Origin: DASZGI01 sp035938995
GTDB taxonomy: Bacteria > Actinomycetota > Actinomycetes > Streptomycetales > Catenulisporaceae
Length of the DNA stretch: 44,902 nucleotides
Assembly (NCBI RefSeq): GCF_035938995.1
Contig: NZ_DASZGI010000228.1
Coordinates: 1-44,902, forward strand
Reading direction: 5' to 3'
Part shown: positions 8,301 through 13,283 of the stretch, piece after piece
How the letters are laid out: each line of letters opens with the position of its first letter
How positions within the stretch are numbered: position 1 is the stretch's first letter
Notes under the pieces: generated by a model
Told to the model about the DNA's origin: nothing
The model's database searches: none
What the model saw: the letters and a program-made list of their open reading frames with translations, nothing else
Made by a program: the position numbers and the translations under genes

Positions 8301-8435
8301 TGGGTGACCGTATGGGCCGGCGGCGCCGATCAGCTCGCGCTGGCCATCGATCCCAACAACGGCCCTGTAATCAGCGTCATTTCCAACGGCAACCCCTGGG
8401 CCAAGGTAGGCAGCCTGAGCAACAGCTGGATGTGA
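5313..8435 (+). CDS. Secreted CdtB-like nuclease fused to ricin-type lectin and propeller-like repeats
   Basis: A 1040-residue protein from ATG 5313 (the open frame extends upstream to TTG 5211, but this start fits the signal peptide). Residues 1-42 are a Sec signal (twin arginine-containing n-region, LLALVLLAVGLVVL core, cleavage AHA-AV). Residues 45-336 are an exonuclease/endonuclease/phosphatase fold closest to cytolethal distending toxin subunit B: TMN (Asn53), LQE (Glu97), WNLG..RP (148-156), TGHA (His229), AGDLN (Asp268, Asn270), WDYA (Asp302) and GDHVP (Asp327, His328). All are metal or catalytic positions of the CdtB/DNase I family. Residues 338-482 and 485-630 are two ricin B beta-trefoils with QxW-type repeats and KCLD/FCLD/TCLD motifs. 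Residues 633-780 look like a third, diverged trefoil. Residues 790-1040 are five or so 42-45-residue repeats ending in NGNxYVKQG, probably a beta-propeller or tectonin-like lectin. In Gram-negative CDT the lectin subunits CdtA and CdtC are separate proteins. Expected action: DNase (or phosphatidylinositol phosphatase) delivered to a glycan-bearing target cell. Toxicity is inferred. Confidence 0.85.
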   Translation: MFARAGRGLPAVRWLRAGTARLLALVLLAVGLVVLPTGAAHAAVQNFDVVTMNIEGTYTTGGGGTEAQNKFYYAVRPLAMRQTTAGTPYWDAIGLQEVGQMPDGVGYTHLNTWFIPTLQPPPAGTLVAPGGAVAPAPPATYTVQEWQWNLGSAGRPINRWVYYLAGPAGGHEGMAIVTANRLTGAGQVFVVAPQPIANGTLPVNAAGAVVNRPTLGVWLANDVDFWTGHARPFAGNDAANILNAVAAATAAMPGAAAGTPPNWIFAGDLNVAPAALTAPAGTTIINTGQPTQFRGDHMGEWDYAVTNQAGLPDGYHAVRQQWPGFGDHVPVGIGYQITAAATGQISSQTQPGKCLDAAVPSGGTITGGTPLQLNPCDQGSATQVWTTTSDGKIAVNGTGFCLDNYNGSSTEGNLVQLWPCTYLDAAQSWVLMPNGTVVNPASGKCLDATPPVNPPTPPPGSSSAGASLRTCTGGATQQFDVPGAPTPGIFGQITPANDPSSCLQTAAPVPGGWPTGTFNLTVTACNSQNQGGYWTLGSNGTARNAIGTCLDNNYAAATDGNRVSTYPCAAGQTNQQWSYSFGEIVNSATNMCLDSTPPTTAGGQSLGPNYPGISLSTCNRSASQQWNIAPPVPANLGAQFLLENSFYSDYVLCAQPDGQAILERNPLSVDPDCVWQQSGAVLYNAGDGLVLTGSTTNGAQATLSNYTPYDTYLQTWKTGPSTGFGFGISPTATVNSPIIPRLYLNGSAAGQSRTTPFATLTTSPAGVDDTAMEWYQVYLQPGSPPVANTSTTQMSIASDGSVTGELTANGTSYVSGVDPAATWSQVPFAGVSQIAVATDSAHGPLIAVLVNGNVYAYQGTGSGVTNASNWVYEWAGGARQIAVASDPTNGLLIGVALSNGNAYVKQGGLSTGWVLELTGVSQLALASDPTNGSLIGVINNGNTYVKQGGLSANWVAEDNNGGDTQLALASDPTNGTLIGVIDNGNTYVKQSVNATNWVTVWAGGADQLALAIDPNNGPVISVISNGNPWAKVGSLSNSWM
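7950..8290 (+). repeat. In-frame tandem repeats coding the propeller-like blades
   Basis: Three units keep near-identical DNA, beginning AGCGACCCCACCAACGGC at 7965, 8091 and 8220 (periods 126 and 129 bp, i.e. 42 and 43 codons). Each contains GATCGGCGTC and AACGGCAA, with TACGTCAAGCA. Flanking blades are recognisable only at protein level, so these three are the youngest duplications. Confidence 0.85.
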
Positions 8436-8639
8436 TCACAGCACACCAGCGCGCACCTACTTCTCCCCGTCCTGGTTGGGTGGAACGCACCACATCTCCG
8501 CCCAACCAGGCCAACCTCATCTCAGTAAAACCGCTGAATACCTGCTCACGGGCCGCATCGCCGAGCTCTTGGTCCGCTGACTACCCATCCCGGTGGTGAA
8601 CGGACCTTTTTGTCGCCGCAGACTGCTGCCAACAGCAAA

Positions 8640-8673
8640 CCCCTGGCCGAGGACTCTCTCGGCCAGGGGTTTT
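8640..8673. terminator. Bidirectional terminator between toxin-like gene and ssrA
   Basis: A perfect 12-bp stem (CCCCTGGCCGAG at 8640-8651, CTCGGCCAGGGG at 8658-8669) with a 6-nt loop. It has TTTT on the plus-strand side and TTT on the minus-strand side, so it can end both the plus-strand gene at 8435 and the minus-strand ssrA transcript ending at 8709. Confidence 0.8.
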
Positions 8674-8685
8674 GTAAAGGAAATC

Positions 8686-8707
8686 GGGATGTTTATGTAA
8701 ACATCCC
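8686..8707. repeat. 22-bp perfect palindrome immediately 3' of ssrA
   Basis: GGGATGTTTA-TG-TAAACATCCC: 10-bp arms around 2 bp, ending one base from the mature tmRNA 3' end. It is AT-rich compared with its surroundings. It could be a trailer hairpin that guides 3' processing, or a protein-binding operator. Confidence 0.75.
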
Positions 8708-8708
8708 A

Positions 8709-9109
8709 TGGTGGAGGTGCCGGGAATCGAACCCGGGTCCATCGGCGACCAACCAGGGCTTCTACGGGCGTAGTCTCAGTGCGCTTTTCTCAGCTCCGAA
8801 GATCCCTGAGACGAGTCTCCGACGAGCTCAGCCACGTGAATTTCCCTCACTCACCCGTGGCCTGTTCGTGAGGTTGAGCCCCCTGACGATGCCGGACTCC
8901 AGGTCGGGGGCGATCCTGGACCGACAGATCCCTACGCCGGGATCTCGCGCTTCATCGAATGATTAGGCAGCGAGAGCAACGGCGCTACGGGAACGCGCAA
9001 CATTAGAGTTGGCATTTGTTTTTTCGCTGCGTGTGGTTAACGAGATCATCACAGCTTCCTCGGCCCGCTTCCCCTGCTTCGACGTCCGATGTCGAAACCG
9101 TTCACCCCC
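8709..9109 (-). ncRNA. ssrA: Transfer-messenger RNA (tmRNA)
   Basis: About 401 nt on the minus strand. The 3' end carries a tRNA-like T arm (GGGTTCGATTCCC) and CACCTCCACCA; the 5' end GGGGGTGAACGGTTTCGACA is the classic tmRNA start. The first seven bases pair with CACCTCC to form the acceptor stem, which sets the ends at 9109 and 8709. The tag reading frame is at 9013-8963: resume codon GCC, tag ANSNVARSRSAVALAA, stop TAA. The tag has the ALAA degron. tmRNA and SmpB rescue ribosomes stalled on broken mRNAs and mark the product for proteolysis. It lies downstream of smpB on the same strand, a common arrangement. The 5' boundary is by pairing logic; the tag start by the usual A-N opening. Confidence 0.93.
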
Positions 9110-9316
9110 GTGCGTGAACCGCAACGGAGCACAACGGACGCGCCACCGGGTGTTCCCAGCGGCACGGCAGTGGTGCAGTGTATGCGGTTCTCAAACAACA
9201 ACAGCGCATGTCCGTTTGTGGAACGCCTGGTCACGCCTGCTTGTTCCAGGATACCCGGCGCGGCGTCGGTCGGTACAGCCGATTGATCTCCCGCCGACCG
9301 CGCGGCGTGTCCGCTG

Positions 9317-9342
9317 TCCTGGTCCTGGTCCTGGCCCTGGTC
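9317..9342 (+). repeat. Short CCTGGT-type hexamer run
   Basis: TCCTGGTCCTGGTCCTGGCC continuing into CTGGTCC: four or so copies of a 6-bp unit between smpB and ssrA, in non-coding DNA. Probably slippage-prone simple sequence. Confidence 0.6.
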
Positions 9343-9366
9343 CCGGGCCTTGGCTTGGCCCCGCGG

Positions 9367-9852
9367 TCAGCGCATGCGGCGGCGGTGAGCCGAGATCTCC
9401 CGGTCGGCCTCCCGCTTCGCCTGCTTCTCCAGCAGCACCTGCCGCTTGTCGTAGTCTCTTTTGCCGCGCGCCAGGCCGAGCTCGACCTTCGCCTTGCCGT
9501 CCTTGAAGTAGAGGGAGAGGGGGATGAGGGTGAGGCCGGACTCCTTGGACTTCCCGATCAGCTTCTGGATCTCCTGCTTGTGCAGCAGCAGCTTGCGCAT
9601 GCGCCGCGGCGCGTGGTTGTTCCACGTCCCCTGGTTGTACTCGGGGATGTGCACGTTGTAGAGCCAGACCTCGGCGTCCTTGATCTGGGCGAAACCGTCG
9701 ACCAGGGACGCGCGGCCCTCACGCAGCGACTTCACCTCGGTGCCGGTGAGCACCAGGCCCGCCTCGTAGGTGTCCTCGATGAAGTAGTCGTGCCGCGCCT
9801 TCTTGTTCTGCGCGATCTTCTTCTCGCCGCGTTCCCTGACCATGGGATCCAT
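9367..9852 (-). CDS. smpB: SsrA-binding protein SmpB
   Basis: 161 residues from ATG 9852, 6 bp after ftsX; an in-frame ATG at 9843 is a second choice, but an AGG site fits 9852 better. Diagnostic SmpB motifs are all present: IAQNKKARHDY near the start, YEAGLVLTGTEVKSLREGRA, FKDGKAKVELGLARGKRDYD and a basic C-terminal tail (EADREISAHRRRMR) that enters the mRNA channel. SmpB binds the tRNA-like domain of tmRNA and brings it to stalled ribosomes with EF-Tu. Its RNA partner lies directly downstream on the same strand. Confidence 0.98.
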   Translation of the reverse strand: MDPMVRERGEKKIAQNKKARHDYFIEDTYEAGLVLTGTEVKSLREGRASLVDGFAQIKDAEVWLYNVHIPEYNQGTWNNHAPRRMRKLLLHKQEIQKLIGKSKESGLTLIPLSLYFKDGKAKVELGLARGKRDYDKRQVLLEKQAKREADREISAHRRRMR

Positions 9853-9858
9853 TCTCGC

Positions 9859-10767
9859 CTAAACGCGCAAGTACTTTCGCAGGGTGAACGCCGAGGCGAG
9901 GACGGACATCAGGATGCCGACGAGCAGCAGGCAGGGCACGATCCACACGAACGGGTTCCAGCCGATGAACTGGATCGAGCTCAGGTGCGGGGCCACCACG
10001 TGGTCGATGAAGAACGCCTTGACCGCGACCAGGATCAGCGACGCGAACAGGCCGCCGAGCAGGCCCGCGACCGCCCCCTCGAGCAGGAACGGCATCTGGA
10101 TGTAGAAGTTCGAGGCGCCGACCAGCCGCATGATGCCGGTCTCCCGGCGCCGGCTGAACGCGGAGAGGCGCACCGTGTTGAAGATCAGCAGGAACGCCAG
10201 GACGAGCATGACCACGGCCACGCCGACCGCCGTGTACTCGGCGATGTGGATGAACGTGAACAGCGGCTTGAGCAGCTGCTGTTCATCCTGGACCGACTGC
10301 ACGCCGGGCAGGCCGACCACCGCGCCCTCGACCACCTGCCACTGGTTCGGGTCGTCCAGCTTCACCCGGAACGACTGCTCCATGTCCTGCGGCGTCGCGG
10401 TCTGCGCGAGGGCCGAGTTGCCGGCGATCTGCAGGTAGTGCTGGTACGCCTGATCCTGGGACTCGGTGGTGACGTTCTGGACGTGCGGGGTCTTGTTGAG
10501 CGTGTCCAGGATGGTCTGCCGCTGGTCGGTGGTGACCGCCGTCTTGCAGTTGGCGTACTTGTTCACGTCCTCCTGGTTGCACATGAAGACGCTGACCTCG
10601 ACCTTGCTGTACCAGTAGTCCTGCATGTGCAGCGTCTGCTGCCACATGAGCAGGCCGGAGCCGAGCATCACCAGCGCGACCGCGGTCGAGACGACGACCG
10701 CGATGACCATCGTCAGGTTGCGGCGCAACCCCTGGCCGATCTCCTGGAGCACGTATTGGACACGCAT
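9859..10767 (-). CDS. ftsX: Cell division ABC transporter permease-like protein FtsX
   Basis: 302 residues from ATG 10767. It has the FtsX layout: a cytoplasmic N-terminus (MRVQYVLQEIGQGLRRNLTM), a first transmembrane helix (about 20-45), a large extracellular domain (about 46-185), and then three more helices, the second preceded by the conserved FNTVRLSAFSRRRETGIMRL loop. It ends RKYLRV. FtsX couples FtsE ATP hydrolysis to activation of peptidoglycan hydrolases outside the membrane. The extracellular loop has two Cys (about residues 63 and 74) that may form a disulfide, as in mycobacterial FtsX. It lies about 50 bp downstream of ftsE. Confidence 0.97.
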   Translation of the reverse strand: MRVQYVLQEIGQGLRRNLTMVIAVVVSTAVALVMLGSGLLMWQQTLHMQDYWYSKVEVSVFMCNQEDVNKYANCKTAVTTDQRQTILDTLNKTPHVQNVTTESQDQAYQHYLQIAGNSALAQTATPQDMEQSFRVKLDDPNQWQVVEGAVVGLPGVQSVQDEQQLLKPLFTFIHIAEYTAVGVAVVMLVLAFLLIFNTVRLSAFSRRRETGIMRLVGASNFYIQMPFLLEGAVAGLLGGLFASLILVAVKAFFIDHVVAPHLSSIQFIGWNPFVWIVPCLLLVGILMSVLASAFTLRKYLRV

Positions 10768-10817
10768 CGTGGGTACCTACCGAAAGTCCTCGGGTGGAAT
10801 TGCCGGCTGCCGGCGGG

Positions 10818-11507
10818 CTAGCGCACGTAGCCGTAGACGCCGCGGGACTGGTCGCGCACGAGGCTGCCCGAGTCGAGCTCGAGCACCCGCTTGCGCATCT
10901 GGTTCACGATCGCCTGGTCGTGGGTGACCATGACGACGGTGGTGCCGGTCCGGTTGATCCGGTCCAGCAGCTTCATGATGCCGACGCTGGTCTCCGGGTC
11001 CAGGTTTCCGGTCGGCTCGTCCGCGATCAGGATCATCGGCCGGTTCACGAACGCCCGGGCGACCGCCACGCGCTGCTGCTCGCCACCGGACAGCTCGTTG
11101 GGCATCCGGTCCTCCTTGCCGGCCAGGCCGACCAGCTCGAGCACCTCGGGCACGACCTTCGCGATCTGGCCCTTGGGTCGGCCGATCACCTCGAGCGCGA
11201 ACGCGACGTTCTGATAGACCGTCTTGTTCGGCAGCAGGCGGAAGTCCTGGAACACGGTGCCGATGAGGCGGCGGTGGTGCGGCAGCTTCCAGTTGGAGAG
11301 CTTGTTGAGGTCCTTGCCCGCGACGACCACGCGGCCGGTGGACGGCCGCTCCTCGCGCAGGATCAGCCGCATGAACGTGGACTTGCCGGACCCGGAGGAG
11401 CCGATCACGAAGACGAATTCGCCGCGCTCGATCTCCAGCGACATCTCCTGCAGCGCGGGGCGCGCCTGATTGGGGTATGTCTTGCTGACGTTCTCAAAGC
11501 GAATCAC
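10818..11507 (-). CDS. ftsE: Cell division ATP-binding protein FtsE
   Basis: 229 residues from GTG 11507. The frame is open further upstream, but the conserved protein begins MIRFENVSKTYPN. ABC ATPase motifs: Walker A GSSGSGKST, Q-loop VFQDFRLL, signature LSGGEQQR, Walker B ILIADEPTGNLD and the switch His in VTHD. It forms the FtsEX complex with the downstream ftsX. The C-terminus ends in a short extension (DQSRGVYGYVR) seen in actinobacterial FtsE. About 285 bp upstream separates it from a divergent small membrane protein gene. Confidence 0.97.
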   Translation of the reverse strand: MIRFENVSKTYPNQARPALQEMSLEIERGEFVFVIGSSGSGKSTFMRLILREERPSTGRVVVAGKDLNKLSNWKLPHHRRLIGTVFQDFRLLPNKTVYQNVAFALEVIGRPKGQIAKVVPEVLELVGLAGKEDRMPNELSGGEQQRVAVARAFVNRPMILIADEPTGNLDPETSVGIMKLLDRINRTGTTVVMVTHDQAIVNQMRKRVLELDSGSLVRDQSRGVYGYVR

Positions 11508-11792
11508 GGTTTCATCACCATCCGGCGGCAGTCTAGACAGAACGGCCCCGGCGTGGGGCCGGTTCCGCGATCTCGCGCGCGGCTGTGGGTGGCCGCGCGC
11601 GAGGAGTTCGGTCTCCGCGGACGGCGGGTGCGCGGCGGCCGTGGACCGGATGACGGGGGAGCGCCGGCCGGTCCGCCGCCGCGGTCCGGCCGACCGCGGA
11701 GCGAGCTTCCCTGGAGTGTACGAGGCTCGGCGGGGGTAGGAGGGAACGAACGGGCGCACCGCGGCGTTCTCTACGGTAACGAGGAAGAATCG

Positions 11793-11981
11793 ATGCGACG
11801 CGACGACTTGGTGTGCGCCAACTGTTCCGGGCCGGTGTCCGAGGCCCGGTGTCCGGTCTGTCGCGCGGCCCGTGACCAGTACGGACGCGGTGCTCAGCGC
11901 TTTTACGCACCGCTGTGGCTGCTACTCGCGGTGCTGGCCGCGGTCATAGGCGCGTTCGCGCTCCAAGCCCGCTTCGCGTGA
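11793..11981 (+). CDS. Small zinc-ribbon membrane protein
   Basis: 62 residues from ATG 11793, with GAGGA seven bases upstream. The N-terminus has two CxxC pairs (CANC at residues 8-11, CPVC at 20-23), a compact zinc ribbon. A single transmembrane helix follows (FYAPLWLLLAVLAAVIGAFA). I recall similar small proteins at the ftsE-prfB locus of Streptomyces, but the function is unknown. The zinc ribbon should face the cytoplasm. It sits alone on the plus strand and ends at a hairpin terminator. Confidence 0.82.
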   Translation: MRRDDLVCANCSGPVSEARCPVCRAARDQYGRGAQRFYAPLWLLLAVLAAVIGAFALQARFA

Positions 11982-11995
11982 ACTGAGTCACAATC

Positions 11996-12026
11996 CGGCC
12001 GGGACGGGTGCCGCCCCGGCCGTTCT
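11996..12026 (+). terminator. Hairpin terminator after the small zinc-ribbon gene
   Basis: GGCCGGGACGG (11997-12007) and CCGCCCCGGCC (12011-12021) pair with one A-C mismatch around a GTG loop, followed by GTTCT. It is 15 bp downstream of the stop codon. Confidence 0.7.
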
Positions 12027-12131
12027 GCGTCTCTGCGCGCGCTTGAGGCTCGCTAAAGCGTCACCGGTTCGTAATCAGTGGATCATCGGGTAAGTCAGTG
12101 ATCGATGAGCGGGCTGCCGGTGTCGCCAGGG

Positions 12132-13250
12132 TTACGACGCCGCGCGGCTGTGCTCGCCGGTGCGACGCCAGCGGATCCCGGCCTCGATGAATTGGTCGAT
12201 CTCGCCGTCCAGGACGGCGGTGGTGTTCCCGGTCTCGTACTCGGTGCGCAGGTCCTTCACCATCTGGTAGGGGTGCAGGACGTAGGAGCGCATCTGGTTG
12301 CCCCAGGAGCCGGACGTGTCGCCCTTGAGCGCGTCGATCTTCGCCTGCTCCTCCTGCCGCTTGCGGTCCAGCAGCTTCGCCTGGAGCACCGCCATGGCCG
12401 AGGCCTTGTTCTGCAGCTGCGAGCGCTCGTTCTGGCAGGAGACGACGATGCCGGTGGGCAGGTGGGTGAGGCGGACGGCCGAGTCGGTGGTGTTCACTCC
12501 CTGGCCGCCGGGCCCGGACGAGCGGTAGACGTCGACCCGGATCTCGTCCTCGGGGATCTCGATGTGGTCGGTCTGCTCGACGACCGGGACGACCTCGACG
12601 CCGGCGAAGGAGGTCTGCCGCCGGCCCTGGTTGTCGAAGGGCGAGATGCGTACGAGGCGGTGGGTGCCCTGCTCGACGGACAGGGTGCCGTAGGCGTAGG
12701 GGACCTTCACCGCGAAGGTGGCCGACTTGATGCCCGCTTCTTCCGCGTAGGAGGTGTCGTAGACCTCGGTCGGGTAGCCGTGGCGCTCGGCCCAGCGCAG
12801 GTACATGCGCATCAGCATCTCGGCGAAGTCGGCCGCGTCCACGCCGCCCGCCTCGGACCGGATCGTCACCAGCGCCTCGCGCGAGTCGTACTCGCCGGAC
12901 AGCAGGGTGCGCACCTCGAGCTCGCTCACCGCCTTCGTGAGGGCGGGCAGCTCGCTCTCGACCTCGACCCGGGTGGCGTCGTCGTTCTCGGCCTCGGCCA
13001 GCTCGGCCAGCACCTCGAGGTCGTCCAGCCGGCGGCGCAGCGTCTCGACCCGGCTCAGCTCGCCCTGCACGTACGACAGCCGGCTGTTCACCTTCTGGGC
13101 CTTGGCCTGGTCGTCCCAGAGGTCGGGGGCCGCCGCCTCCTCGTTCAGCCGCTTGATCTCGCCGCGCAGCGACTCGAGGTCGACGACCGCCTCGATCGAG
13201 GCCATGGTCGACTTCAGTTTCTTGAGTTCTTCAGGTACGTCTAACGCCAC
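12132..13250 (-). CDS. prfB: Peptide chain release factor 2 (RF2)
   Basis: 372 residues from GTG 13250, which matches the usual actinobacterial start better than TTG 13259. It has the RF2 stop-codon tripeptide (RISPFDNQGRRQTSF) and the catalytic GGQ loop (YRSSGPGGQGVNTTDSAVR). RF2 reads UGA and UAA stops. The reading frame is continuous: there is no in-frame UGA near codon 25, so the autoregulatory +1 frameshift known from E. coli is absent. It sits 34 bp downstream of a Ser/Thr kinase gene on the same strand. Confidence 0.97.
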   Translation of the reverse strand: MALDVPEELKKLKSTMASIEAVVDLESLRGEIKRLNEEAAAPDLWDDQAKAQKVNSRLSYVQGELSRVETLRRRLDDLEVLAELAEAENDDATRVEVESELPALTKAVSELEVRTLLSGEYDSREALVTIRSEAGGVDAADFAEMLMRMYLRWAERHGYPTEVYDTSYAEEAGIKSATFAVKVPYAYGTLSVEQGTHRLVRISPFDNQGRRQTSFAGVEVVPVVEQTDHIEIPEDEIRVDVYRSSGPGGQGVNTTDSAVRLTHLPTGIVVSCQNERSQLQNKASAMAVLQAKLLDRKRQEEQAKIDALKGDTSGSWGNQMRSYVLHPYQMVKDLRTEYETGNTTAVLDGEIDQFIEAGIRWRRTGEHSRAAS

Positions 13251-13283
13251 AAATCTCAAGGGTACGCGACCGCGCGAGTAGGT

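Noticed and set aside
5313..8435. Separate CdtA and CdtC genes next to the CdtB-like domain.
   Set aside because: No separate lectin genes are found within several kilobases; the lectin folds are in the same polypeptide.
13160..13250. A programmed frameshift in prfB, as in E. coli.
   Set aside because: The frame is continuous from GTG 13250 with no in-frame UGA near codon 25.
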